The translations under genes were made by a program, and so were the position numbers. From assembly GCA_024699855.1 (NCBI GenBank), contig JAMPIQ010000008.1, forward strand, positions 1-64,000: a DNA stretch of 64,000 nucleotides, read 5' to 3'. The DNA is from Aphelenchoides besseyi (taxonomy: Eukaryota > Nematoda > Chromadorea > Rhabditida > Aphelenchoididae). The notes below the pieces were generated by a model. That model did not search any database. It was not told the origin of the DNA and was given only the letters and a program-made list of their open reading frames with translations. This document shows positions 31,753 to 40,633 of this stretch, piece after piece. The stretch's first letter is position 1; each line of letters begins with the position of its first letter.

Positions 31753-32157
31753 ATGGAGAAGTCTATGCAACCGATTCAACTGTTCGATCTGGCATCCCGC
31801 CAAGCGGAATGGCTGAGCGTGCGGCAGGAAGTCGTGGCGACCAACATCGCCAACGCCAACACACCCAAGTTCCGCGCCAAGGATGTCAGCCCTTTCGAAG
31901 CGGTCATGCAGGCCACCAGCCAGCAGGTCGGCATGGCGAGGACCAACCCTGCCCACTTCGGCGAGAGCACACTCAGCGACAATATCGCGGTGCGCGACAA
32001 CCCGGTCAATAACGAGATCGGCATGCAGGAATCGGGCAATTCGGTCGCGCTTGCGGAAGAAATGACCAAGACCGGCGAGATCAAGCGGCAGTACGAGCTG
32101 AACGCCAATCTCGTCAAATCCTTCCATCGCATGATGCTGATGACGGTTAAGAGGTAA
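31753..32157 (+). CDS. flgB: Proximal rod protein FlgB, arm B copy, intact
   Basis: An open 134-codon frame, identical to arm A. FlgB is the most MS-ring-proximal rod subunit. It has the Asn-Ile-Ala-Asn-Ala-Asn-Thr-Pro signature and a C-terminal helical segment ending Met-Leu-Met-Thr-Val-Lys-Arg. It heads the rod-ring operon that runs to fliP. Confidence 0.96.
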   Translation: MEKSMQPIQLFDLASRQAEWLSVRQEVVATNIANANTPKFRAKDVSPFEAVMQATSQQVGMARTNPAHFGESTLSDNIAVRDNPVNNEIGMQESGNSVALAEEMTKTGEIKRQYELNANLVKSFHRMMLMTVKR

Positions 32158-32160
32158 GCC

Positions 32161-32583
32161 ATGGATCCCTTGAGTGCGGCGAGCAAGATTGCCGGCAGCG
32201 GCCTGGAAGTGCAGTCCACGCGACTGCGCATCGTCTCCGAAAACATCGCCAACGCCCGATCGACCGGCGACACCCCCGGCGCCGACCCCTATCGCCGCAA
32301 GACCATCACTTTCGGTTCAGAGCTGGACCGCGTCAGCGGCGTGGAACGCGTGACGGGTGTGAAAAAGCTCGGCGTCGACCGTGGCGATTTCGTCAACGAG
32401 TACGATCCCGGCAACCCGGCCGCCGACAGCAATGGCATGGTGAAGATGCCGAACGTCAATATCCTGATCGAAATGGCGGACATGCGCGAAGCAAACCGCA
32501 GCTACGACGCCAATCTTCAGGTCATCCGCCAGACACGCGACCTCGTCGCCTCCACAATCGACCTTCTGAAGGCATCGCAATGA
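32161..32583 (+). CDS. flgC: Proximal rod protein FlgC, arm B copy, intact with one extra residue
   Basis: A 140-codon frame, one Gly longer than arm A at 32356-32361. The family signature Ser-Glu-Asn-Ile-Ala-Asn-Ala is at residues ~28-34. It starts 3 bases after the flgB stop, and its stop overlaps the fliE ATG. Confidence 0.95.
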   Translation: MDPLSAASKIAGSGLEVQSTRLRIVSENIANARSTGDTPGADPYRRKTITFGSELDRVSGVERVTGVKKLGVDRGDFVNEYDPGNPAADSNGMVKMPNVNILIEMADMREANRSYDANLQVIRQTRDLVASTIDLLKASQ

Positions 32584-32918
32584 TCGACGGTATCAAGCAA
32601 GTCAGTTCCCCTTTCGCTCACCCGCGGCGCAAGCGGCATTTCCTCGCTGACGGGGAAAGCGTTTTCGGCAGCGAGCATACGACGCCCGCCCAGCAGACGG
32701 GCGCAAGCTTCGCCAGCGTTCTCGGCAATATCTCGGTGGATGCGATGAACAATCTGAAGAAGGCGGAAGTCGCTTCCTTCGAAGGCATTCAGGGCAAGGC
32801 GAATACGCGTGAAGTGGTCGATGCCATGCTTTCGGCCGAACAGTCGCTGCAAACCGCCATCGCGCTCCGAGACAAGATCGTGTCGGCCTATCTCGACATT
32901 ACCAAGATGCAGATCTAG
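32580..32918 (+). CDS. fliE: FliE, arm B copy, N-terminus altered by compensating frameshifts
   Basis: The frame is open for 112 codons, but residues ~11-26 are garbled between one indel near 32613 and another near 32652. Arm A supplies the correct stretch. The rest, including the C-terminal core, is identical. It looks intact to a gene caller but is wrong. Confidence 0.93.
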   Translation: MIDGIKQVSSPFAHPRRKRHFLADGESVFGSEHTTPAQQTGASFASVLGNISVDAMNNLKKAEVASFEGIQGKANTREVVDAMLSAEQSLQTAIALRDKIVSAYLDITKMQI

Positions 32919-32936
32919 CCCAGCAGGAATATTGAC

Positions 32937-33725
32937 ATGAGAGCTCTTGCCATCGCTGCCACCGGTATGGACGCCCAGCAGACCAATCTGGAAGTCATCG
33001 CCAACAACATCGCCAATATCAACACCACCGGTTACAAGCGCGCGCGGGCGGAGTTCACCGACCTTCTTTACCAGACCGAGCGCATGCAGGGCGTGCCGAA
33101 CCGGGCCAACCAGGCGATCGTGCCGGAAGGCGCCAATATCGGCCTCGGCGTGCAGACCTCCGCCGTGCGCAACATCCACACCCAAGGCAACCTGATCGAG
33201 ACCGGCAACAAGCTGGACGTGGCGATCATCGGCCAGGGCTGGTTCCAGATCGAGGCGGCTGACGGTTCGACGCTCTACAGCCGCGCCGGCGCCTTCAACA
33301 AGAATGCCGACGGCAATCTCGTGACGATCGATGGCTATAACGTCATTCCGAACATCAATATCCCGACCGATGCGCAGGACATCACCGTTACCCGCACGGG
33401 CCAGGTGACCGCCCGTATCGGCAATGCCACGGAATTCACCGAACTCGGCCAGCTCACCATCGCCAACTTTGCCAACGAAGCCGGCCTGAAGCCGCTCGGC
33501 GACACCCTCTTCGCCCAGACGCCGGCCTCCGGCGACGCGGTGATCGGCGTGCCTGACGATCCGAGCTACGGCTACATCAAGCAGTCCTATCTCGAAGGCT
33601 CGAACGTCGACGCCGTCAAGGAAATCACCGACCTCATCACGGCGCAGCGCGCCTACGAGATGAATTCCAAGGTCATCACCACCGCTGACGAAATGGCTTC
33701 GATTGTCAGCAAGAACCTGAAGTAA
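32937..33725 (+). CDS. flgG: Distal rod protein FlgG, arm B copy, intact
   Basis: An open 262-codon frame, the standard FlgG length. N-terminal [12 protein letters not shown] signature, the FlgG-type middle domain, and C-terminal Gln-Arg-Ala-Tyr-Glu-Met-Asn-Ser-Lys. FlgG forms the drive-shaft part of the rod. Followed after about 20 bases by flgA. Confidence 0.97.
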   Translation: MRALAIAATGMDAQQTNLEVIANNIANINTTGYKRARAEFTDLLYQTERMQGVPNRANQAIVPEGANIGLGVQTSAVRNIHTQGNLIETGNKLDVAIIGQGWFQIEAADGSTLYSRAGAFNKNADGNLVTIDGYNVIPNINIPTDAQDITVTRTGQVTARIGNATEFTELGQLTIANFANEAGLKPLGDTLFAQTPASGDAVIGVPDDPSYGYIKQSYLEGSNVDAVKEITDLITAQRAYEMNSKVITTADEMASIVSKNLK

Positions 33726-33745
33726 GAACGGAAAGGCAGGCGAAC

Positions 33746-34235
33746 ATGAGGTTTGGCCGGAAACATAGCAGCAGCAGAACGGCGCTCGTCCGTATATGCC
33801 TTGCGTCTGCCTTTTCACTGGGCGCCCTGACGCCCGCTCTTGCCCAGGCGCCGATGGCGCTGGTTCCCACCCGCACGATCTATCCGGGCGAGACGATCAC
33901 GCCCGAACAGGTAAAGCCGGTGGAAGTGACCAATCCCAATATTTCCTCGGGTTATGCGAGCGATATCAGCGAAGTGGAAGGCATGATCTCCAAGCAGACC
34001 CTGCTTCCCGGACGCACGATCCCCGTTGCCGCCCTGCGCGAACCCTCGCTTGTGGTGCGCGGCAACCAGCGTCAAACTCGTCTTCACCATCGGCAACATG
34101 ACGCTGATGGCTTCGGGAACGCCGATGACCGACGGCTCGCTCGGCGAAATCGTGCGGGTGCGCAACATCGATTCCGGCGTCATCGTCAACGGCACGGTCA
34201 TGAAGGACGGAACCATTCAGGTGATGGCGAAATGA
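33746..34235 (+). CDS. flgA: P-ring assembly chaperone FlgA, arm B copy, one frameshift
   Basis: A periplasmic chaperone for FlgI, about 162 residues. Signal peptide with basic start, hydrophobic core (Ile-Cys-Leu-Ala-Ser-Ala-Phe-Ser-Leu-Gly-Ala-Leu) and Ala-Leu-Ala-Gln cleavage region near residue 34. A SAF-type domain follows. One extra A near 34067 shifts the frame so that it runs into flgI as a false 535-codon fusion. The true C-terminus ends Gln-Val-Met-Ala-Lys with the stop at 34233-34235 overlapping flgI. Confidence 0.93.
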
Positions 34236-35353
34236 GAGTGCTTCGTATTCTGGCCGCGGCCGTTCTGTTTTCGGCCCAGCCCTTCCTTTCCGTTCCGGCA
34301 GCGTACGCGGATACATCCCGCATCAAGGATATCGCATCGCTGCAGGCGGGGCGTGACAACCAGCTGATCGGTTACGGTCTCGTGGTCGGCCTGCAGGGCA
34401 CGGGCGACAGCCTGCGCTCCTCGCCGTTTACCGAGCAATCCATGCGCGCGATGCTGCAGAATCTCGGCATCACCACGCAGGGCGGCCAGTCGAACGCCAA
34501 GAACATCGCCGCCGTGATGGTGACGACCAATCTGCCGCCCTTCGCCAGCCCCGGCAGCCGTGTCGACGTGACGGTCAGCTCGCTGGGCGACGCCTCGTCG
34601 CTGCGCGGCGGCACGCTCATCATGACCTCCCTTTCCGGCGCGGACGGGCAGATTTACGCAGTCGCCCAAGGGGCGCTGATCGTCAACGGCTTTTCCGCCC
34701 AGGGCGATGCCGCGACGCTGACGCAGGGCGTCACGACCTCTGCCCGCGTGCCAAACGGCGCGATCATCGAGCGGGAGCTGCCGTCCAAGTTCAAGGATTC
34801 GGTCAATCTGGTCCTTCAATTGCGCAATCCCGATTTTTCGACAGCGGTGCGCGTCGCCGATGTCGTCAACGCCTTTGCGCGCGCCCGTTATGGCGATCCC
34901 ATCGCCGAGCCGCGCGATTCGCAGGAAATCGCGGTGCAGAAGCCCCGTGTCGCGGATCTGACCCGGCTGATGGCGGAAATCGAAAACCTGACCGTAGAAA
35001 CGGATACGCCGGCCAAGGTCGTCATCAACGAGCGCACCGGCACGATCGTCATCGGCGCGGATGTGCGCATCTCCCGCGTCGCCGTCAGCTACGGAACGCT
35101 GACCGTGCAGGTAACGGAAACGCCGCAGGTCATCCAGCCGGCGCCCTTCTCACGCGGCCAGACGGCCGTTCAGCCGCAGACGGATATCATGGCATTGCAG
35201 GAAGGCAGCAAGGTTGCCATCGTCGAAGGGCCTGACCTTCGCACGCTGGTTGCCCGTCTCAACAGCATCGGGCTCAAGGCGGACGGTATCATCGCCATTC
35301 TGCAAGGCATCAAATCCGCCGGCGCCCTTCAGGCGGAGCTTGTGCTGCAATGA
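34232..35353 (+). CDS. flgI: P-ring protein FlgI, arm B copy, intact
   Basis: FlgI polymerises into the periplasmic P ring. It has 373 residues, the usual length. Signal peptide of about 26 residues (Val-Pro-Ala-Ala-Tyr-Ala), then the conserved Gly-Tyr-Gly-Leu-Val-Val-Gly-Leu-Gln-Gly-Thr-Gly-Asp motif near residue 45. The ATG overlaps the flgA stop as ATGA, and the stop overlaps the motE start in the same way. Confidence 0.96.
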   Translation: MRVLRILAAAVLFSAQPFLSVPAAYADTSRIKDIASLQAGRDNQLIGYGLVVGLQGTGDSLRSSPFTEQSMRAMLQNLGITTQGGQSNAKNIAAVMVTTNLPPFASPGSRVDVTVSSLGDASSLRGGTLIMTSLSGADGQIYAVAQGALIVNGFSAQGDAATLTQGVTTSARVPNGAIIERELPSKFKDSVNLVLQLRNPDFSTAVRVADVVNAFARARYGDPIAEPRDSQEIAVQKPRVADLTRLMAEIENLTVETDTPAKVVINERTGTIVIGADVRISRVAVSYGTLTVQVTETPQVIQPAPFSRGQTAVQPQTDIMALQEGSKVAIVEGPDLRTLVARLNSIGLKADGIIAILQGIKSAGALQAELVLQ

Positions 35354-35887
35354 TGGAAACTCGGAAGAACAACTCTTTCCCGAATGGCCTTGTCCGCTTC
35401 GCGGCCGTCGCCTCGCTGCTTTTCCTGCTTCCCGCTGCTGGCGCGGAAAGCCAGCAGAACGTGGTTTCGGAACTCAGCACGCAGGATGAAATCCAGAAAT
35501 TCTGCACCAACATCGCCGATGCGGCCCGCGACCAGCGCTATCTGCTGCAAAAGCAGGAGTTGGAAAAGCTGCAGTCCGACGTCAATGAGCGCATTGCCGT
35601 GCTGGAAGACCGCAAGGCGGAATATGAGGACTGGCTGGCCCGCCGCGAACATTTCCTCAATCAGGCGAAAAGCAATCTCGTCGATATCTACAAGACGATG
35701 AAGGCCGATGCCGCCGCACCACAGCTCGAAAAGATGCATGTGGAGATAGCGGCCGCCATCATCATGCAGCTGCCACCACGCCAATCCGGTCTCATCCTCA
35801 GCGAGATGGACGCGCAGAAGGCCGCCGTCGTCGCCGGCATCATGTCGCAGGCAACCGATAAAAAACACTTCGAAGGATCCTTCATGA
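35350..35887 (+). CDS. motE: MotE, periplasmic motility chaperone, arm B copy
   Basis: In Sinorhizobium MotE is a periplasmic chaperone that stabilises the stator-associated protein MotC. Signal peptide (Val-Ala-Ser-Leu-Leu-Phe-Leu-Leu-Pro-Ala-Ala-Gly-Ala) in the first ~33 residues, two coiled-coil segments (residues ~55-105), and a Met-Gln-Leu-Pro-Pro MgtE-N-like end. The real stop is most likely the TGA at 35885-35887 overlapping flgH. One extra A in the run at 35861-35866 removes it and fuses the frame to flgH. Confidence 0.88.
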
Positions 35888-36604
35888 GCACGCGTCGTCT
35901 TCCGGCCCTCCTCCTGCCGCTCGCCTTGCTTGCCGGCTGCCAGAACAACCAGACCCTGAAGGAAATCGGCAACGCACCCGCGATGAGCCCGATCGGCAGC
36001 GGCCTGCAATTCAGCCAGACGCCGCAAATGGGCATGTATCCAAAGCAGCCGAAGCACATGGCGAGCGGCTATTCGCTTTGGAGCGACAGCCAGGGCGCGC
36101 TCTTCAAGGATCTGCGCGCGCTCAACATCGGCGACATCCTGACCGTCAACATCCAGATCAACGACAAGGCCGACTTCGACAACGAGACCGAGCGCAACCG
36201 CACCAATTCCAGTGGGCTGAACTGGAAGGCCAAAGCTCAGATTCTGGGATGGACGCCGGATGCGGATTCCAGCATCAATTACGGTTCCGACACCGACACC
36301 CAGGCAAAGGGCAAGACCAAGCGTTCTGAAAAGCTGACGCTGCTGGTGGCCGCCGTGGTGACCGGCATTCTGGAAAACGGCAACCTCATCATCAGCGGTT
36401 CGCAGGAAGTGCGCGTCAACCACGAAATCCGCATCCTCAATGTCGGCGGTATCGTCAGGCCGCAGGATGTGGATGCACAGAACATGATCTCCTACGAGCG
36501 CATCGCCGAAGCGCGCATCTCCTATGGCGGGTCGCGGACGTCTGACGGAAGTGCAGCAGCCCCCGGTCGGGCAACAGGTCGTCGACCTGTTCTCGCCGCT
36601 CTAA
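35884..36604 (+). CDS. flgH: L-ring lipoprotein FlgH, arm B copy, one C-terminal frameshift
   Basis: FlgH forms the outer-membrane L ring. About 239 residues. Lipoprotein signal with the lipobox Leu-Leu-Ala-Gly-Cys at residues ~16-20, the conserved Trp-Ser-Asp-Ser-Gln-Gly-Ala-Leu-Phe segment, and the C-terminal beta strands. Missing bases near 36533 shift the frame; the correct stop TAA is at 36602-36604, and the open frame otherwise runs on to 36684. Confidence 0.92.
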
Positions 36605-36632
36605 CCTCGGCACACGGGAACGGGACTGACCC

Positions 36633-37135
36633 ATGGAAAACGAACAGGCTGAGGGCAAGAAAAAATCCTCCCCTCTGGTCATGACCATCGCAGGCGTTGC
36701 GATCCTCACCCTGCTCGGCGCGGGCGGGCGGCTGGCTGGTGGGCGGCATGATCGCGCCGAAGATCGCCGGCGCGGAGGCGCATGCCCCGGCTGCCGCCGG
36801 CGGGACACGGCGAGAAAAAGGAAGAAGGGATCGAGAAAATCTCGGCCGAGGCCAACGGCATCGTCCAGCTCGATCCCATCACCACCAACCTCGCCTATCC
36901 CTCGACGAACTGGGTGCGGCTGGAAGTGGCGCTGATGTTCAAGGGGCCGGTCGAGGTGGGTCTCGCGGAAGAAATACACCAGGACATCATGGCCTATGTC
37001 CGCACCGTTTCCCTTCAGCAGCTGGAAGGGCCGCGCGGCTTTCAATATCTTAAGGATGACATTCAGGAACGAGTTGACCTGCGCTCTCAAGGGCGCGTAT
37101 CCAAGGTCATGTTCCGGACCTTTGTCATCGAATGA
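36633..37135 (+). CDS. fliL: Flagellar basal-body protein FliL, arm B copy, two frameshifts
   Basis: FliL surrounds the stator and supports motor function. About 167 residues: short basic cytoplasmic N-terminus, one membrane span (Val-Met-Thr-Ile-Ala-Gly-Val-Ala-Ile-Leu-Thr-Leu-Leu), a linker, then a periplasmic stomatin-like domain. Breaks near 36728 and 36785, both in g/c runs. Its stop overlaps the fliP ATG as ATGA. Confidence 0.92.
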
Positions 37136-37869
37136 TTCGATTTCTTGTAACCATCGCCGTCCTCCTTGCCTTGCCGGGTCTTGCCAGTGCCCAGCAATTT
37201 CCGTCCGATCTGTTCAACACGCAGATAGACGGCTCCGTTGCGGCATGGATCATCCGCACCTTCGGCCTGCTGACGGTTCTCTCGGTCGCGCCGGGCATCC
37301 TGATCATGGTCACGAGCTTTCCGCGCTTCGTGATCGCCTTTTCGATCCTCAGATCCGGCATGGGACTGGCTTCGACCCCGTCCAACATGATCCTGCTGTC
37401 GATGGCGATGTTCATGACCTTCTACGTCATGTCGCCCACCTTCGACAAAGCCTGGACCGACGGCGTGCAGCCGCTTCTGCAGAACCAGATCAACGAACAG
37501 CAAGCCTTGCAGCGCATCGCCGAGCCCTTCCGCACCTTCATGAACGCCAATACGCGTGACAAGGATCTGAAGCTTTTCGTCGACATCGCCCGCGAGCGCG
37601 GCCAGGAAGTGATGACCGACAATGTCGTCGATTACCGTGTGCTGGTTCCCGCCTTCATGCTGTCGGAAATCCGGCGCGGTTTCGAGATCGGTTTTCTCAT
37701 CATCCTGCCGTTTCTGGTCATCGATCTGATCGTCGCAACCATCACCATGGCGATGGGCATGATGATGCTACCGCCGACCTCGATTTCGCTGCCGTTCAAG
37801 ATCCTGTTCTTCGTGCTGATCGACGGCTGGAACCTGCTGGTCGGCAGTCTCGTCAGATCGTTCAACTGA
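37132..37869 (+). CDS. fliP: Flagellar export gate protein FliP, arm B copy, intact
   Basis: FliP forms the core of the export channel with FliQ and FliR. The 245-codon frame has an N-terminal signal sequence (Leu-Ala-Leu-Pro-Gly-Leu-Ala-Ser-Ala), the FliP signature [12 protein letters not shown], and C-terminal helices with Met-Met-Met-Leu-Pro-Pro. It is the last gene of the flgB operon, followed by a terminator. Confidence 0.97.
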   Translation: MIRFLVTIAVLLALPGLASAQQFPSDLFNTQIDGSVAAWIIRTFGLLTVLSVAPGILIMVTSFPRFVIAFSILRSGMGLASTPSNMILLSMAMFMTFYVMSPTFDKAWTDGVQPLLQNQINEQQALQRIAEPFRTFMNANTRDKDLKLFVDIARERGQEVMTDNVVDYRVLVPAFMLSEIRRGFEIGFLIILPFLVIDLIVATITMAMGMMMLPPTSISLPFKILFFVLIDGWNLLVGSLVRSFN

Positions 37870-37913
37870 CGGCCTCTGTGCCTGATTGACACCCGTTAAC
37901 CCTGTTTTTTTTA

Positions 37914-37941
37914 ACCCCGCGTGGCCAGCTACGCGGGTTTT
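37914..37941 (+). terminator. Terminator after fliP
   Basis: The stem cccgcgt (37916-37922) and acgcggg (37931-37937) with an 8-base loop and TTTT tail isolates the flgB-fliP operon from flaA. Confidence 0.85.
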
Positions 37942-37960
37942 GCGCGTTTTTTACGCTTTG

Positions 37961-38039
37961 GTTACCAGTTTTTCTGGCGACTTGGTAACTATATTTTTCA
38001 ATAAAAAAATTACCATTTAACTAAATCAAAAAGTAACCA
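37961..38039 (+). promoter_or_regulatory. Cluster of GTTACCA-type repeats upstream of flaA
   Basis: gttacca at 37961-37967 faces tggtaac at 37983-37989 (inverted, 15-base gap), followed by ttacca near 38010 and gtaacca near 38033. The surrounding 300 bases to flaA are AT-rich and hold no gene. It could be an operator set for a flagellin regulator; no protein can be assigned. Confidence 0.45.
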
Positions 38040-38200
38040 TAAGTATTTTCCAATATTTCTTGGTCCTCAAATTAATAATTGGGCAATTTTTCGCTGCGAG
38101 TTTCTTTCTACACGCAGCGGGTTTGGTTTCTGAAACTAAGCATTTCCGAACCGAGTGGCATGAAGCCGAAACGTTGCGACCGGTAATACCAAACCCGGTA

Positions 38201-38236
38201 TGTCCCCACTCCAGTATCTCGTAAAAACAAGGGACA
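38201..38236 (+). promoter_or_regulatory. flaA 5' leader helix over the ribosome-binding site
   Basis: tgtccc (38201-38206) is perfectly complementary to gggaca (38231-38236), which overlaps the Shine-Dalgarno sequence aaggga 8-13 bases before the ATG at 38245. flaB and flaC have the same arrangement. Confidence 0.6.
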
Positions 38237-38244
38237 CATTTATT

Positions 38245-39166
38245 ATGGCAAGCATTCTCACCAACACCAACGCAATGGCCGCTCTCTCGACCCTGCGTTC
38301 CATTGCTTCCGACCTGTCGACCACGCAGGACCGCATTTCTTTCCGGCCTGAAGGTTGGTTCGGCTTCGGACAACGCTGCTTACTGGTCGATCGCGACCAC
38401 CATGCGCTCCGACAACAAGGCTCTCGGTGCAGTATCTGACGCACTGGGCATGGGCGCTGCCAAGGTTGACACCGCATCTGCCGGTATGGACGCCGCCATC
38501 AAGGTTGTCACCGACATCAAGGCAAAGGTCGTTGCCGCCAAGGAACAGGGCGTTGACAAGGCCAAGGTTCAGGAAGAAGTCACGCAGCTGCTCGACCAGC
38601 TGAAGTCGATCGGCACGAGCGCGTCTTTCAACGGTGAAAACTGGCTCGTTTCCAGCGCCAACGCCACCAAGACGGTTGTTTCCGGCTTCGTTCGTGACGC
38701 CAGCGGCAACGTCAGTGTCAAGACGACGGACTACGCTCTCGACGCCAACTCCATGCTTTACACGGAAGCTACGCCCGGCACGATCGACGCCAACTCCGGC
38801 ATCCTGAACGCCACCGGTGCGACGACGACTGTCGGCGCCAAGACCTACACCCAGATCTCCGTTCTCGACATGAACGTCACCACCGACGATCTCGACAACG
38901 CCCTCTACTCCGTTGAAACCGCTCTGACGAAGATGACCAGCGCCGGCGCCAAGCTCGGTTCGCTGTCTGCACGTATCGACCTGCAGACCGACTTCGCCGA
39001 CAAGCTGTCCGACACCATCGAAAAGGGTGTTGGCCGCCTCGTCGACGCCGACATGAACGAAGAGTCCACCAAGCTGAAGGCTCTGCAGACGCAGCAGCAG
39101 CTGGCAATTCAGGCTCTGTCGATCGCCAACAGCGACTCGCAGAACATCCTGTCGCTCTTCCGCTAA
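38245..39166 (+). CDS. flaA: Flagellin FlaA, arm B copy, one frameshift
   Basis: The main filament flagellin of this cluster by position, about 306 residues. The D0 start Ala-Ser-Ile-Leu-Thr-Asn-Thr-Asn-Ala-Met-Ala-Ala and the D0/D1 ends Asp-Asn-Ala-Ala-Tyr-Trp-Ser-Ile-Ala and Leu-Ser-Ile-Ala-Asn-Ser-Asp-Ser-Gln-Asn-Ile are present. Single extra T near 38340; all other codons are open. It stands alone between the fliP terminator and its own terminator. Arm A repeats it at 799-1742 with many more errors. Confidence 0.95.
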
Positions 39167-39302
39167 GAGCTGAGCTTCTCATAGCCCTTCGGGGCTGGGG
39201 GACCCATTTTCTTCCCACATGCATTCGGGGGCTGACCAAATGCATATCCGGGCAGAAAGCATAAAGGTTCGATAGGCTGAATCGAACCGAATGCACCAGA
39301 CA

Positions 39303-39342
39303 GGCCGCATCCCGAATAAGGATGCGGCCTTATCTTTTTTTT
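39303..39342 (+). terminator. Terminator after flaA
   Basis: A perfect 10 bp stem (39303-39312 with 39320-39329), 7-base loop and a run of eight T residues. Confidence 0.92.
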
Positions 39343-39426
39343 AAATATTTCGGGATACGCGCGCGCACGCGCGAGAGTTGTAATTTTGAATTTTCATAAT
39401 GCTGATTTTCTTTTCCCGCTTATCAA

Positions 39427-39466
39427 TTCATTAACCAAACTGGCGTTACCTAAGCTCATCGAAACG
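39427..39466 (+). promoter_or_regulatory. flaB promoter block shared with flaC
   Basis: ttcattaaccaaa at 39427-39439 and catcgaaacg at 39457-39466 recur in front of flaC with the same 30-base spacing, ending 108-109 bases before each ATG. It is likely the promoter and an activator site; the sigma class is not clear. Confidence 0.55.
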
Positions 39467-39535
39467 GCGAGCTAACGTTAAAAATCAGCCAGTTAGCAGG
39501 CATGATGCTGTGCGCCGTTCCCGGTGAAACCGGAA

Positions 39536-39567
39536 TGTCCCTTCTTTAATCAGCCATTCAAGGGGCA
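39536..39567 (+). promoter_or_regulatory. flaB 5' leader helix over the ribosome-binding site
   Basis: tgtccctt (39536-39543) pairs with aaggggca (39560-39567) as 8 bp including one U-G wobble. The right strand is the Shine-Dalgarno region of flaB (ATG at 39575). Confidence 0.6.
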
Positions 39568-39574
39568 CACTACT

Positions 39575-40539
39575 ATGACGAGCATTATTACCAATGTCGC
39601 AGCAATGTCTGCGCTCCAGACTCTGCGCACCATCGGCCAGAACATGGAATCCACCCAGGCACGCGTTTCCTCCGGCCTCCGCGTTGGCGAAGCTGCTGAC
39701 AATGCTGCCTACTGGTCGATCGCGACCACCATGCGCTCCGACAAACATGGCGCTTTCCTCGGTTTCCGACGCTCTCGGCCTCGGCGCCGCCAAGGTAGAC
39801 ACCGCTTCTGCCGGCATGGAATCGGCAATCGAAGTCGTTAAGGAAATCAAGGCAAAGCTGGTCACGGCAACTGAAGAAGGCGTCGACCGCACCAAGGTTC
39901 AGGAAGAAATCGATCAGCTGCAGAACCAGCTCGTATCGATCGCACAGGGCGCATCCTTTCTACGGCGAAAACTGGCTCGTAGGCACTTCGACCCTCGGCG
40001 CTGCCACGCCCGGCACGGACCCGGACAAGTCGGTCGTTGCTGGCTTCGTTCGCTCCACCGGCGGTGCCGTTAACGTCACGACCACGAAATACGCCCTCGA
40101 CAGCACCGCTACCGGCAACACTCTTTTCGGTTCGGTTGACTCCGCAGGCGTTCCCGATACGACCGGCATTCTCGGCACGACCGGAACGTTCACGACCGTC
40201 GCCGCCCAGTCCGTCTACACGCTGGACATCACCCAGTATGCAGCCGCAGACCGCGCCACCAACATGGCCGAAGCACTGACGCTGGTTGAAAACTCCCTGA
40301 AGGCAATGACGAGCGCCGCAGCCAAGCTCGGCTCGCTCTCCATGCGTATCGGCCTGCAGGAAGACTTCGCTTCCAAGCTATCCGACTCCATCGACAAGGG
40401 CATCGGCCGCCTCGTGGACGCTGACATGAACGAAGAGTCCACCCGCCTCAAGGCCCTGCAGACCCAGCAGCAGCTCGGCGTTCAGGCTCTCTCGATCGCC
40501 AACAGCAACTCCGAAAGCATCCTGTCGCTCTTCCGTTAA
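39575..40539 (+). CDS. flaB: Flagellin FlaB, two frameshifts
   Basis: The second flagellin, about 320 residues, beginning Met-Thr-Ser-Ile-Ile-Thr-Asn-Val. The first 360 bases lie in the inverted repeat and the rest is single copy. Extra bases near 39745 and 39958 break it. The central D2-type region is Thr/Ala-rich and longer than in FlaA. The C-terminus has Gln-Thr-Gln-Gln-Gln-Leu-Gly-Val and ends Ser-Leu-Phe-Arg. Confidence 0.95.
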
Positions 40540-40564
40540 TCGAAGACCGAAAGCGAAAAAATCA

Positions 40565-40588
40565 ACCGCGCCGAAAGGCGCGGTTTTT
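40565..40588 (+). terminator. Terminator after flaB
   Basis: The stem ccgcgcc/ggcgcgg with a gaaa tetraloop (40566-40583) and five T residues. Confidence 0.9.
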
Positions 40589-40633
40589 GTTTGTGCAATT
40601 GACTGCAAAATTTAGAAATTTCTTGATTAAGAC

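Larger units (their letters stand above)
20029..39935 (-). repeat. Arm B of a ~20 kb inverted repeat
   Basis: This is the mirror copy of arm A, and it continues without a break into single-copy flagellin and housekeeping sequence after 39935. It therefore lies in the native context. More of its genes are open (fliP, flgI, flgG, flgF, flgB, flgC, FliH-like, the unknown gene at 22684) than in arm A, although several are still frameshifted. Confidence 0.97.

Noticed and set aside
1..39935. Large-scale pseudogenisation of flagellar genes
   Set aside because: Breaks are single-base, homopolymer-linked, differ between arms and also affect essential genes outside the repeat.
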